Shown here one piece after another: positions 1 through 9,117 of a stretch of DNA of 64,000 nt. Position numbers and translations under genes: made by a program. Position 1 is the stretch's first letter. The number at the start of each line of letters is the position of its first letter. The stretch is from Tardiphaga alba. GTDB taxonomy: Bacteria; Pseudomonadota; Alphaproteobacteria; Rhizobiales; Xanthobacteraceae. The stretch lies in assembly GCF_018279705.1 (NCBI RefSeq), contig NZ_CP036498.1, positions 947,001-1,011,000 of the forward strand, given 5' to 3'. The notes under the pieces were generated by a model. The model had not been told where the DNA came from. It searched no databases and saw only the letters and a program-made list of their open reading frames with translations.

Positions 1-1
1 C

Positions 2-331
2 GGCTATTCCTCGCTCAGCTATCTGCGCAGCTTCCCGTTCGACAAGATCAAGATCGACCAGTCCTTCGTGCGCGATCTCGGCGCCAATCGCGATGCGCAG
101 GCGATCGTGTCGTCGATCATCAATCTCGGCATGGGCCTCGGCGTCACCATCACCGCGGAAGGCGTCGAGACCGAAGCTGAACTGGCCTGCCTGCGCAGCG
201 AAGGTTGCCACGAAGGGCAGGGCTTCCTGTTCAGCCGCGCGCGGCCGAATGACGAGATTGCGGAATTGCTGCGTGCGCAGGCCAATGTGACGCTTGGCAG
301 CGAAGCGTCGGCGCAGGCGCAAGTGGCATAG
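2..331 (+). CDS. EAL-domain protein, C-terminal end (partial)
   Basis: This is the last 109 codons of a gene that begins before the window. EAL domains hydrolyse the second messenger cyclic di-GMP to pGpG. The fragment reads [14 protein letters not shown] near its start and [11 protein letters not shown] further on, which are the conserved late EAL segments (the lysine-containing KIDQSFV loop and the EGVE glutamate). [12 protein letters not shown] matches the usual end of the domain. The tail after it is short and Ala-rich. Whether a GGDEF or sensor domain precedes it cannot be seen. The family call is firm; catalytic activity cannot be judged because the EAL motif lies outside the window. 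Confidence 0.9.
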   Translation, partial: GYSSLSYLRSFPFDKIKIDQSFVRDLGANRDAQAIVSSIINLGMGLGVTITAEGVETEAELACLRSEGCHEGQGFLFSRARPNDEIAELLRAQANVTLGSEASAQAQVA

Positions 332-489
332 GCGCTGCTTACGGTCCGGCGGTCGCACGCCGATATGGTCATTTCATCCGCTGTAATAGTGAAGTGCGCA
401 GACAGCGCGTTCTCGTCGGCGGGACGATAGCGCAAGTTCCATTGGCAGATCGGGAATGGACCCGGTCATCCCATCCAGGAACGACTTCC

Positions 490-1107
490 ATGAAGCTCTA
501 TCATTTCGCCCTGTCGGGCCATGCCCATCGCGCACGCCTGTTCGCGTCCCTGCTCGGTTTGCCCCACGAGGTGATTGAGGTCGATCTCGCGTCGGGCGCG
601 CACAAGAAGCCTGAATTCCTGGCGCTCAATCCATTCGGCCAGGTGCCTGTGCTGGATGACGATGGCACAGTCGTCGCCGACTCCAATGCGATCCTCGTCT
701 ATCTCGCGAAGAAGTCGGGCCAGAGCCAGTGGCTTCCGGAAGATGCGGCAGGGAGTGCTGCCGTTCAGCGTTGGCTGTCGGTCGCTGCCGGTGAACTTGC
801 TTACGGGCCTGCAGCAGCGCGGCTGATCACCGTCTTCGGTGCCGGTTTCAACCCGCAAGAAGTAATTTCACGCGCGCATACACTGCTGGCGCGGATCGAG
901 GCACATCTCGCCGGTCGTGATTGGCTTGTCGGCAACGCCCCCACGATCGCGGATGTCGCGCTGTACAGCTATATCGCGCGCGCACCGGAGGGGAATGTCG
1001 ATCTCTCGGACTATCCCGCGGTGAAGGCCTTCCTGCGTCGGATCGAAGCTCTGCCGGGCTTCGTGCCTTTCACGGAGACCAAGGCTGGTCTGTCAGCTGC
1101 AGCTTGA
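490..1107 (+). CDS. Glutathione S-transferase family protein
   Basis: A 205-residue cytosolic GST. The N-terminal thioredoxin-like half starts [17 protein letters not shown] and carries the cis-proline element QVPVLDDDG and the glutathione-contacting DSNAIL. The C-terminal helical half has the N-capping box [14 protein letters not shown]. Length is normal for the family. The ATG at 490 is chosen because homology begins there; the longer open frame upstream looks non-coding. It lies on the same strand, 60 bp before the flavin/ferredoxin oxidoreductase at 1168. That suggests a shared redox or xenobiotic detoxification role, but the substrate is unknown. Confidence 0.9.
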   Translation: MKLYHFALSGHAHRARLFASLLGLPHEVIEVDLASGAHKKPEFLALNPFGQVPVLDDDGTVVADSNAILVYLAKKSGQSQWLPEDAAGSAAVQRWLSVAAGELAYGPAAARLITVFGAGFNPQEVISRAHTLLARIEAHLAGRDWLVGNAPTIADVALYSYIARAPEGNVDLSDYPAVKAFLRRIEALPGFVPFTETKAGLSAAA

Positions 1108-1167
1108 TCATCCGCGTGTCGGGCACGTCTCGGCATGTGCCCGACACGCTTTCATGAGGGTAGACCG

Positions 1168-3258
1168 ATGACCGATCAGCACACACTGACGAAATTGGAT
1201 ATCTGGCATCCCGGCGAGAAGGCAATCCAGACCGCTGTCGGTGTGTCTGACTACATGGATGAACTCGGCAAGCGGATCGTGCGCGACTATATGCCGGCGC
1301 AACACCGGGATTTCTATGCTCAGATCCCGTTCATCGCAGTGGGCAGTGTCGATGCCTCGGGCGATGCCTGGGCGATGCTGGCCGTCGGCAAGCCAGGTTT
1401 CATCTCATCCCCGACCGAGCATGCGCTGGACATCGATGTCGCGCGGGATCCCAGCGATCCCGCCAGCGAAGGTATGCGCGAGGGAAATGCCATTGGCATT
1501 CTCGGCATCGGTTTCGATACGCGCCGCCGAAATCGGGTCAACGGCCTCATCGGGCACTCGCTGAATGGCGCGCTGCATTTCGAGGTCGATCAAAGCTTCG
1601 GCAATTGTCCGCGCTATATCGCGCTGCGCGACTATGAATTCGCCCGGGATCCGAAGGAGATTTTTGCGGGAGACGTCGAGGACAAGACAGCGCTCGATGC
1701 GCATGCGCGCGAAATGATCGAAACCGCGGACATGTTCTTTGTCGCGTCCTATGCCGAGCGCGAGGACCGGCGGCAGGTCGATGTCTCGAGCCGCGGCGGC
1801 AAAGCTGGATTCGTGCGCGTCGCCGAAGACGGTACGCTCACCATCCCGGACTTTGCTGGCAACTTGTTCTTCGCAACGCTTGGCAATATTCTGCTCAATG
1901 GCAAAGCCGGATTGATGTTCGCCGATTATGAGACCGGCGATGTCCTGCAGGTGACCGGCGACGCCACCGTGGTCCTGGAATCGCCCGAGATCGCGGCGTT
2001 TCAGGGCGCCGAGCGGCTTTGGACGTTCAAGCCGCGCCGTGTGGTTTTCAGGCGCGGCGTGCTGGCTTTGCGCTGGATTGCGCGGAAAGACGGGGAATCG
2101 CCGGCCTCTCTGATGACGGGAAACTGGCAGCAAACCGACGCGCGCTTGAAGGCCGCCGAGCTCGCCAATACATGGCGTCCGTTCAAGGTGACCGACATCG
2201 TCGAGGAAAGTGCCTCGATCAGGTCATTTCATCTTCAGCCCGCCGATGGCGTAGGCCTTCTCCATCATGATGCAGGACAATATCTGCCGATCAGGGTGAC
2301 AGTTGACGGCGCAGACAAGCCGGTCATCCGGACCTACACACTGTCGGTCGCGCCTTCGGATGATTTTTATCGCATCAGCGTGAAGCGCGACGGCCTTGTG
2401 TCGCAATGGCTGCATGATCACGTCAAGCTTGGCGACATCATCGAGGCCCGTGGGCCTGCGGGGGATTTCACCATCGATCCCGCACAAGAGCGGCCAGCCG
2501 TTCTGCTGGCAGGCGGCATTGGGATTACGCCCATGCTCGCGATGCTGCGGCATGTGGTTTATGAGGGAAAGCGCGTTCAAAAAGTGCGGCCGACGGTTGT
2601 CGTCCAGGCAGCCCGCTCGAAGGCGGATCGCGCCTTCCTCAATGAACTGCACGACCTCGAAGAGGCGGCTGGCGGAGCCGTGCGCATCCTCCGGGTTCTC
2701 AGTGATGTCTCGGATGCAGAGGAAGGCGCGGACTATGATGCCGCGGGACGCATCGATGCGGCGCTCCTGTCCCGCTTTATGCCGATCGCGGATTATGATT
2801 TCTATCTCTGCGGACCGCCGCCATTCATGCAGGCGATCTATGACGAGCTGAGAGCGTCGAAGATTCCGGACGCGCGCATCCATGCCGAAGCGTTCGGCCC
2901 GGCCTCGATGATACGCAAGGTCGATGGGCCGGCTCTGGCGCCGGCCCGCCGCCCACCGTCATCGGTGCCGGTCCATGTCGTGTTCACCGATTCCATGAAG
3001 GAGGCCACGTGGGCGCCGGGTTCGGGGACTTTGCTTGAACTCGCGGAGGCCCGTGGGCTCAGCCCGGATTATAGCTGCCGTGCCGGCAATTGTGGGACCT
3101 GCAAAGCGATGCTTCTGGCCGGCGACGTCACCTATACGACGGAGCCTTCCATCGAGCTGGCTGACAATGAAGTTCTGATTTGTTGTGCCGTTCCCGCGGG
3201 ACATGATGACCGGACGTCCGGGGATCAGGATGCCAGCCGCATTCACATCGCCATATGA
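1168..3258 (+). CDS. Three-module oxidoreductase: PNPOx-like, FAD/NAD reductase, 2Fe-2S ferredoxin
   Basis: A 696-residue fusion. The N-terminal third resembles the pyridoxamine-phosphate-oxidase-like FMN-binding split barrel. The middle is a ferredoxin-NADP-reductase-type unit with the flavin motif RTYTLSVAP (about residue 388) and the nucleotide motif GGIGITPMLAML (about 449). The C-terminus is a plant-type 2Fe-2S ferredoxin with Cys at about 637, 642 and 645 and a fourth in LICCAVP near 672. Electrons could pass from NAD(P)H through FAD to the iron-sulfur centre or the N-terminal flavin. The physiological substrate is unknown. The ATG at 1168 follows a GAGGG ribosome site. A small gene and a LysR regulator follow on the same strand. 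Confidence 0.87.
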   Translation: MTDQHTLTKLDIWHPGEKAIQTAVGVSDYMDELGKRIVRDYMPAQHRDFYAQIPFIAVGSVDASGDAWAMLAVGKPGFISSPTEHALDIDVARDPSDPASEGMREGNAIGILGIGFDTRRRNRVNGLIGHSLNGALHFEVDQSFGNCPRYIALRDYEFARDPKEIFAGDVEDKTALDAHAREMIETADMFFVASYAEREDRRQVDVSSRGGKAGFVRVAEDGTLTIPDFAGNLFFATLGNILLNGKAGLMFADYETGDVLQVTGDATVVLESPEIAAFQGAERLWTFKPRRVVFRRGVLALRWIARKDGESPASLMTGNWQQTDARLKAAELANTWRPFKVTDIVEESASIRSFHLQPADGVGLLHHDAGQYLPIRVTVDGADKPVIRTYTLSVAPSDDFYRISVKRDGLVSQWLHDHVKLGDIIEARGPAGDFTIDPAQERPAVLLAGGIGITPMLAMLRHVVYEGKRVQKVRPTVVVQAARSKADRAFLNELHDLEEAAGGAVRILRVLSDVSDAEEGADYDAAGRIDAALLSRFMPIADYDFYLCGPPPFMQAIYDELRASKIPDARIHAEAFGPASMIRKVDGPALAPARRPPSSVPVHVVFTDSMKEATWAPGSGTLLELAEARGLSPDYSCRAGNCGTCKAMLLAGDVTYTTEPSIELADNEVLICCAVPAGHDDRTSGDQDASRIHIAI

Positions 3259-3280
3259 GGCGGGCTTCCGGGAGAAGGGC

Positions 3281-3607
3281 ATGTCCGGTTTCATCATGGA
3301 CGAGCGCGTGTGTCGGTCCATTGCACTGGCCCTCACGGCGAACAGTGAGGACCTGCAGGACAGGCAGCAGCAGGAAGACGCTGCACGACAATCCGGCATG
3401 ACCGGCGCGGAGATCGACCTGGCGCGCCGGGGATCGAGCTTCGACGCTTTGACCTCATTCGCAATGGCCTTGGCCATTGCAGCGCGTTTCACCGATCCGG
3501 CCTTGATTGCAGCAACGCGGGACAAGGCCGTCAAAGCGGGTATATCGCCAGAGGTCTGCGCAGCGATCGAGGCCTTTGCCATCAAATCTTTCGATCCAAT
3601 CGCGTAG
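3281..3607 (+). CDS. Small helical protein of unknown function, possibly AhpD-like
   Basis: A 108-residue protein starting MSGFIMDERVCRS, 22 bp after the oxidoreductase stop. The chosen ATG has GGGAGAAGG just upstream; an earlier in-frame start would overlap the preceding gene. It is predicted almost all helical. The stretch GMTGAEIDLARRGSSFD followed by FAMALAIAARFTDP faintly resembles the helical pattern of AhpD/carboxymuconolactone-decarboxylase-like proteins, but the CxxC redox pair of true AhpD is absent. The resemblance is weak. Its position suggests co-transcription with the oxidoreductase. Confidence 0.6.
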   Translation: MSGFIMDERVCRSIALALTANSEDLQDRQQQEDAARQSGMTGAEIDLARRGSSFDALTSFAMALAIAARFTDPALIAATRDKAVKAGISPEVCAAIEAFAIKSFDPIA

Positions 3608-3662
3608 CATTGTGCTAGGGGCAGAAGCTCATTTGGGAATGGATCGATAGCAGGGACGAGAC

Positions 3663-4553
3663 ATGGATCGTTGGCAGGCGATGCGCATTTTCGTGAAGGT
3701 CGCCGAGACCGGCAGCTTTGCCGAAAGCGCGCGATCGCTTCATATGAGCGCGCCGGCCGTGACGCGCGCGGTGGCAGGTCTCGAGGAGACCATCGGGACC
3801 CGACTGTTCGTCCGCACCACGCGCTCCGTCAAACTGACCGAAGGGGGCGCCCGGTATTTCGAGGACTGTCGTCGCATTCTCAACGAGATATCGGAGGCGG
3901 AAGCTGCCGCTGCCGGCTCCTATGCGAAGCCGTCCGGCACGCTGACGGTGACCGCGCCGCTGATGTTCGGACAACTTCACGTCCTGCCGATCGTCACCGA
4001 ATATCTTGATGCCTATCCGACAATGGCCGGCAAGACCTTGTTCGTCGATCGCTCGGTGAACATTGTCGAGGAAGGCATCGATGTCGCTATCCGCATCGGG
4101 AATTTGCCCGACTCCGGCCTGATGGCGATCAAAGTCGGCACCGTGCGTCGCGTGATCTGCGGTGCCCCCTCCTATCTGGCTGAAAAGGGCATTCCCATCG
4201 AACCGGGCGATCTGAAAAGTCACCGGATCGTGGCGTCCACCAGCGCATGGGCATCGCCGGAATGGCGCTTTGCGGGCGACGAACGCGTCACCATTCAGCC
4301 GGTGCTTCAATGCAATACAAATGCGGCGGCGATTTCAACAGCGATATCCGGTTGGGGGCTGACGCGGGTGCTGCACTATCAGATCGGCCAGGCGCTACTG
4401 GATGGTAGCCTGAAGATCGTCCTTAGCGATTATGAGGAGCCGCCGTTGCCGATCTATGTGATCTATCCCGAAGGGCGGCATGTCCCTGCCAAGGTCCGCG
4501 CCTTCACCGATATGGCGGTGGCGCGCCTGCGCGAGAACCGCCTGCTCAATTGA
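3663..4553 (+). CDS. LysR-family transcriptional regulator
   Basis: A 296-residue regulator of normal LysR length. The N-terminal winged helix-turn-helix (about residues 1-60) reads MRIFVKVAETGSFAESARSL and LEETIGTRLFVRTTRSVKLT, diagnostic for the family. The remainder is the periplasmic-binding-like effector domain. It follows the GST/oxidoreductase group on the same strand and may control it, although LysR genes more often lie divergent to their targets. The effector is unknown. A strong hairpin lies just downstream. Confidence 0.93.
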   Translation: MDRWQAMRIFVKVAETGSFAESARSLHMSAPAVTRAVAGLEETIGTRLFVRTTRSVKLTEGGARYFEDCRRILNEISEAEAAAAGSYAKPSGTLTVTAPLMFGQLHVLPIVTEYLDAYPTMAGKTLFVDRSVNIVEEGIDVAIRIGNLPDSGLMAIKVGTVRRVICGAPSYLAEKGIPIEPGDLKSHRIVASTSAWASPEWRFAGDERVTIQPVLQCNTNAAAISTAISGWGLTRVLHYQIGQALLDGSLKIVLSDYEEPPLPIYVIYPEGRHVPAKVRAFTDMAVARLRENRLLN

Positions 4554-4592
4554 TGTGGATGGCGCAGGCTCGGGGAGCTTCGCACCAAACAA

Positions 4593-4620
4593 GAATCGCC
4601 CGGCCGGGGCCGGGCGATTC
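4593..4620. terminator. GC-rich hairpin between convergent genes
   Basis: A perfect 13-bp inverted repeat (GAATCGCCCGGCC and its complement, two bases between the arms) lies between the LysR stop on + and the binding-protein stop on -. Position and symmetry suggest a bidirectional terminator. The T-tract is poor on both sides. Confidence 0.6.
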
Positions 4621-4652
4621 TGTCGGAACGATACGAAGCCGAACGCGCCGGC

Positions 4653-5876
4653 TCAGTCCTTCTTCACATACTGGCAGCCGCCATCCTTCATGGGACGGAA
4701 CACCTGATCGCCGGGGACTTCCGCGAGGACCTTGTAATAGTCCCACGGATATTTCGACTCTTCCGGCTTCTTCACTTCCAGCAGGAACATGCTGTGCACC
4801 ATGCGGCCGTCCTCGCGCAGCACGCCGTTGTCGGTGAAGGCATCGCGGATCGGCGTTTCACGCATCTTGGCAAGCACCGGCTTGGTCGCGCGGGTGCCGG
4901 CGGCTTGCACCGACTTCAGATAATGCAGCACGCCGCTATAGGTCGCGGCCTGGTTCATGGTCGGCATCCGCTTCATCTTGTCGAAGAACTTTTTGCCGAA
5001 GGCGCGGGTGCGATCATTGAGGTCCCAGTAATAGGCTTCGGTGATGATCAGGCCCTGCGCCATCTTGAGGCCGAGCGAGTGGATGTCCGAGATGAACATC
5101 ACGATGCCCGCGAGCTTCTGGCCGCCGGCCACGATGCCGAACTCCGACGCCTGCTTGATGGTGTTGATGGTGTCGCCGCCGCCATTGGCCATGCCGACGA
5201 TCTTGGCCTTCGACGACTGCGCCTGCAGCAGGAAGGACGAGAAATCCGCGGTGTTCAGCGGATGCTTGGAGCTGCCGACGATCTTGCCGCCGGCCTTGCG
5301 GATCACGTCACCGGTATCACGCTCGATGGAATGGCCGAACAGATAGTCAGCCGTGATGAAGTACCAGCTATCCCCGCCCTGCTTGACGATGGCGCTGCCG
5401 ACGGTCTGCGCATTGCCATAAGTGTCGTAGGTCCAGTGCGCCGTATAGGGCGAGCAGGACTTTCCGGTGATATCCGACGATGCCGCGTCGGTCACGATCA
5501 TGATCTTTTCGAACTGCTTCGACATCTCCATGGCGGCGAGCGCGGTGGCGGATGTCGGCAGGTCGATGATCATGTCGACGCCTTCAGCCTCGTACCATCG
5601 CCGGGCGATGGTCGCCGCCGCGTCGGCCTTGTTCAGCGGATCGGCGGTGACGAGTTCGATCGGTCTGTCGAACATCTTGCCGCCGAATTCCTCGATGGCG
5701 ATCTTGGCCGCCTCGACATTGCCCTGGCCGCCGATATCGGCATAGACCGAGGCGAAGTCGGCGATGATGCCGATCTTGAGCGGTGCGTTATTAGCGGGCT
5801 GCTGGGCTCCGGCAGAAGCGCCGAAAAGCAATGAGACGGCAAATGTCGTCGCCGCCAGCGCACGATGCGCGGTCAT
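4653..5876 (-). CDS. ABC-transporter periplasmic substrate-binding protein (branched-chain amino-acid type)
   Basis: A 407-residue secreted protein of the Peripla_BP_6/LivK-like family. The start MTAHRALAATTFAVSLLFG is a signal peptide ending around ASAGAQQ. The mature part begins PLKIGIIADFASVYADIGG, the first strand and ligand loop typical of this family. The start at 5876 is preceded by GGGGAGGACACC, a strong ribosome site, so the longer upstream frame is rejected. No permease or ATPase genes are adjacent, so it is an orphan binding protein that must share a transporter encoded elsewhere. The ligand cannot be told from sequence. Confidence 0.9.
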   Translation of the reverse strand: MTAHRALAATTFAVSLLFGASAGAQQPANNAPLKIGIIADFASVYADIGGQGNVEAAKIAIEEFGGKMFDRPIELVTADPLNKADAAATIARRWYEAEGVDMIIDLPTSATALAAMEMSKQFEKIMIVTDAASSDITGKSCSPYTAHWTYDTYGNAQTVGSAIVKQGGDSWYFITADYLFGHSIERDTGDVIRKAGGKIVGSSKHPLNTADFSSFLLQAQSSKAKIVGMANGGGDTINTIKQASEFGIVAGGQKLAGIVMFISDIHSLGLKMAQGLIITEAYYWDLNDRTRAFGKKFFDKMKRMPTMNQAATYSGVLHYLKSVQAAGTRATKPVLAKMRETPIRDAFTDNGVLREDGRMVHSMFLLEVKKPEESKYPWDYYKVLAEVPGDQVFRPMKDGGCQYVKKD

Positions 5877-6020
5877 GGTGTCCTCCCCAAATTTCAAACG
5901 CGCCGTTTTCGGCGTCGTGGGAAGCAGAATGAGGGGAGGCGGGCGGGGTGGCAAGCATGATGTTTGAGCTGTCTCGCCGCAATGCATCGGATGTTGCGGC
6001 GGGCGGAATATCACACAATG

Positions 6021-6515
6021 CTAGCGGCTCGGGCGTGCCAGGCCCCATGCGGACTTCAGCCGTCGGAGCGTGCCGGGCTCGGATGCCCAGATCGCAAGCG
6101 CGATCAGCCATGCCAGGCACAGCAACGGCAGTGGATGCAGCAGGCTGCCCGTCGCCGGCCACAGCGCCCAGATCAGATAGGCCTGTGCAATTCCGGGCAG
6201 CAACAATGTCAGTAGCAGTGCCGACAGCAATGGCATCGTGCTCAAGGTGTGAACCAGGGTGCTGATCAAAATCAATCCCGTGAGCAGGCAAAGCCATGTC
6301 AGGCTGCTGCGCCAGAAGACATCGCCCAGCACGCGGGCCACGACATATGCGCCGATGAAGACGACCAGCATCGCGAGAAAGCCATTGAGACCGTAGTGAG
6401 CGGTCACGATGGCGGCAGTAAGCAGCGCGAAACCATCGACCACCCATTCGCGCACGCGGTCGTAGCCGCGCGCGGACTGGCTGGAGCAGGTCTCTGGACT
6501 GCGGTTTTCGCTCAT
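6021..6515 (-). CDS. Hypothetical multi-pass membrane protein
   Basis: A 164-residue protein with a short charged N-terminus (MSENRSPETCSSQS) and about four or five hydrophobic segments, for example DGFALLTAAIVTAHYGL, AMLVVFIGAYVVARVLG and LLSALLLTLLLPGIAQAYL. It ends with a basic tail. I do not recognise a family. The ATG at 6515 is preferred because the twelve residues upstream of it in the open frame add nothing membrane-like. It is separated from the binding-protein gene by 144 bp. Confidence 0.65.
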   Translation of the reverse strand: MSENRSPETCSSQSARGYDRVREWVVDGFALLTAAIVTAHYGLNGFLAMLVVFIGAYVVARVLGDVFWRSSLTWLCLLTGLILISTLVHTLSTMPLLSALLLTLLLPGIAQAYLIWALWPATGSLLHPLPLLCLAWLIALAIWASEPGTLRRLKSAWGLARPSR

Positions 6516-6612
6516 AGAGCATAGGTCACCCGGGAGAGCGAAACCGTTCATTCGACCGCCGTTGCGAGAGCGGTAGAGTTTTCGGTTCTGGCTAGCCTCA
6601 TGGAATGGAAGA

Positions 6613-6834
6613 CTATTCGGCAGCGTCGGATGAACGTGTGCCTGGAAGAGGAGCTTTTTGCCAATTGCCTGGGGCCAGCATCTTGCTCACGAAGAGGATT
6701 TCAATGCCAAGGATTTGCCCGTCTGCATTGAGGTCGTAGATAAAAGGACCGGCTTCTTCCGTTTGGTCCACTTTGCCCTTGCCGATACGAATATAGATCG
6801 CGTCGGCTTCCGGATCGTAGGTCATATCAGTCAT
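6613..6834 (-). CDS. DUF2283 family protein, possible antitoxin of a pair
   Basis: A 73-residue protein reading YDPEADAIYIRIGKGKVDQT and DLNADGQILGIEIL, the two strand motifs that define DUF2283. Its ATG overlaps the stop of the preceding DUF4258 gene by 4 bp (ATGA), so the two are translationally coupled. DUF2283 proteins often occur beside DUF4258 proteins, an arrangement suspected to be toxin-antitoxin-like but, to my knowledge, not generally proven. A cytosolic location is expected. Confidence 0.85.
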   Translation of the reverse strand: MTDMTYDPEADAIYIRIGKGKVDQTEEAGPFIYDLNADGQILGIEILFVSKMLAPGNWQKAPLPGTRSSDAAE

Positions 6835-7088
6835 GACTTGCGCCTCGCATTACGATCGAAGGTGATTGTTATAATCCGAATGTGGGAATCTGTCTCGACG
6901 CATGCGACACGAAGAACGCGCCCGCCAAAGTCGGAAATAGCGCGAAAGCGGCGCTCGACAGATGGCTCAGACGGTTCCGGTTCAATCCAATCGGGATGAT
7001 GGGCAGTTTGTTCAACCCATGACAGCGGGAGCTTCCGCTCCGCCATGCGAACACGCGCGTGATATGTCAGAACCAGTGGCTTTTGCAT
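6831..7088 (-). CDS. DUF4258 family protein, possible RelE-like partner
   Basis: An 85-residue protein starting MQKPLVLTYHARVRMAERKL. The TxHARxRMxER motif near the N-terminus and the C-terminal strand IRIITITFDRNARRK are the DUF4258 signature. The fold is expected to resemble small RNA-acting toxins, but that is inference. It is first in a two-gene operon with the DUF2283 gene. Toxin-first order and a 4-bp overlap are compatible with a compact addiction module. No toxicity can be inferred from sequence. Confidence 0.83.
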   Translation of the reverse strand: MQKPLVLTYHARVRMAERKLPLSWVEQTAHHPDWIEPEPSEPSVERRFRAISDFGGRVLRVACVETDSHIRIITITFDRNARRKS

Positions 7089-7171
7089 GCTGGCTGCCCC
7101 AAGGCTGGGGCAAACTTAGCAGCAGGTAGATTTGTAAGGCAAGTTGGCGGCTCTACGTGGATCTGAGGCCC

Positions 7172-8977
7172 TCAGCTATCCACCTTCAGCGCGGCAATAA
7201 ACGCTTCCTGCGGGATGTCGACCTTGCCGAACTGCCGCATCTTCTTCTTGCCTTCCTTCTGCTTCTCCAGAAGTTTGCGCTTGCGGCTGATGTCGCCGCC
7301 ATAGCACTTCGCGGTCACGTCCTTGCGCAGCGCGCGGACGGTTTCGCGGGCAATCACCTTGCCGCCGATCGCCGCCTGAATCGGAATGACGAACATGTGC
7401 GGCGGGATCAGCTCCTTCATCTTCTCGACCATGGAGCGGCCGCGGCCTTCGGCGCGGGTGCGATGGACCAGCATGGAGAGCGCATCCACCGGCTCGGCAT
7501 TGACGAGAATCTGCATCTTGACGAGATCCGCGGCGCGGTAGTCGGTGAGGTGATAGTCGAACGAGGCATAGCCCTTCGAGATCGACTTCAGGCGGTCGTA
7601 AAAATCGAACACCACTTCGTTGAGCGGCAATTCGTATTTCACCATCGCGCGAGTGCCGACGTAAGTGAGTTCCTTCTGGTTGCCGCGGCGCTCCTGGCAC
7701 AGCTTCAGCACGGAGCCGAGATATTCGTCGGGCGTGAGGATCGTCGCTTCGATCCACGGCTCGTGGATCTCGGAGATCTTCACCACATCCGGCATGTCGA
7801 TGGGATTGTGGATCTCGAGCTCGGTGCCGTCGGTCAGATACATGTGGTAGATCACCGACGGCGCGGTGGCGATCAGGTTGAGATCGAATTCGCGGGAGAG
7901 GCGCTCCTGGATGATTTCCAGATGCAGCAGCCCGAGGAAACCGCAGCGGAAACCGAAGCCGAGTGCGGCCGAGGTTTCCATTTCGAACGAGAACGACGCG
8001 TCGTTGAGGCGCAGCTTGCCCATGGCGCCGCGCAGCGTTTCGAAGTCGTCGGCATCCACCGGGAAGAGGCCGCAGAACACGACAGGCACGGCGGGCTTGA
8101 AGCCCGGCAGCATCTCGGTGATCGGCTTCTTGTCGTCGGTGATGGTGTCACCGACGCGGGTGTCGGCGACTTCCTTGATGGCGGCGGTGATGAAGCCGAT
8201 CTCCCCGGGGCCGAGTTCGTCCACATTGACCATCTTCGGCGTGAAATAGCCGACGCGCTCGATGTCATAGGCCGCATTGGTGCCCATCATGCGCACGCGC
8301 TGGCCCTTCTTGAGCACGCCATCGACCACGCGCACCAGCACGACGACGCCGAGATAGACGTCGTACCAGCTATCCACCAGCAGCGCCTTCAGTGTCGCAT
8401 CGCGATCGCCCTTCGGCGGCGGCAGGCGGGTGACGATGGCTTCCAGCACGTCTGGCACGCCAAGGCCCGTCTTGGCCGAGATCATCACGGCGTCGGAGGC
8501 GTCGATGCCGATCACGTCCTCGATCTGCTTCTTGACCTGGTCGGGTTCGGCCGCGGGCAGATCGACCTTGTTCAGCACCGGCACGATTTCGAGATCGGCG
8601 TCGAGCGCGTGATAGACATTGGCCAGCGTCTGCGCTTCCACGCCTTGCGAGGCATCGACCACCAGCAGCGCGCCTTCGCAGGCGGCCAGCGAGCGGGAGA
8701 CCTCATAGGCGAAGTCGACGTGGCCGGGCGTGTCCATCAGGTTGAAGATGTAATCCTTCCCGTCATGCGCCTTGTAATGCAGGCGGACGGTCTGGGCCTT
8801 GATGGTGATGCCGCGCTCGCGCTCGATGTCCATGGAATCGAGCACCTGCTCCTTCATCTCGCGCGCCTGCAATCCGCCGGTGATCTGGATCAGGCGGTCG
8901 GCCAGGGTCGATTTGCCATGGTCGATATGGGCGACGATGGAGAAGTTGCGGACGTTGGAAATCGGGGAGGTTGTCAT
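7172..8977 (-). CDS. lepA: Elongation factor 4 (LepA)
   Basis: A 601-residue translational GTPase that acts on stalled or mis-translocated ribosomes. The start [24 protein letters not shown] contains the G1 loop AHIDHGKST at residues 16-24. Later come DTPGHVDF (G3) and NKVDLPA (G4), and the LepA-specific C-terminal domain ends [20 protein letters not shown]. The length fits E. coli LepA (599). The ATG at 8977 is chosen over a longer frame because homology starts there. A long open frame on the opposite strand is a codon-bias shadow. Confidence 0.97.
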   Translation of the reverse strand: MTTSPISNVRNFSIVAHIDHGKSTLADRLIQITGGLQAREMKEQVLDSMDIERERGITIKAQTVRLHYKAHDGKDYIFNLMDTPGHVDFAYEVSRSLAACEGALLVVDASQGVEAQTLANVYHALDADLEIVPVLNKVDLPAAEPDQVKKQIEDVIGIDASDAVMISAKTGLGVPDVLEAIVTRLPPPKGDRDATLKALLVDSWYDVYLGVVVLVRVVDGVLKKGQRVRMMGTNAAYDIERVGYFTPKMVNVDELGPGEIGFITAAIKEVADTRVGDTITDDKKPITEMLPGFKPAVPVVFCGLFPVDADDFETLRGAMGKLRLNDASFSFEMETSAALGFGFRCGFLGLLHLEIIQERLSREFDLNLIATAPSVIYHMYLTDGTELEIHNPIDMPDVVKISEIHEPWIEATILTPDEYLGSVLKLCQERRGNQKELTYVGTRAMVKYELPLNEVVFDFYDRLKSISKGYASFDYHLTDYRAADLVKMQILVNAEPVDALSMLVHRTRAEGRGRSMVEKMKELIPPHMFVIPIQAAIGGKVIARETVRALRKDVTAKCYGGDISRKRKLLEKQKEGKKKMRQFGKVDIPQEAFIAALKVDS

Positions 8978-9117
8978 GCGCGCGCAATAGCATCCCGAGC
9001 CCTGATGCGGCAACCGAAATGGGGCTTTTCCGGCGGTTTCACGGGGCTATTCGGGGCGACGTCGCGATCAAGCCATTCTGATTTCACTTGCGGGGAAAAC
9101 AGGCTAGGCAGGGCCCC

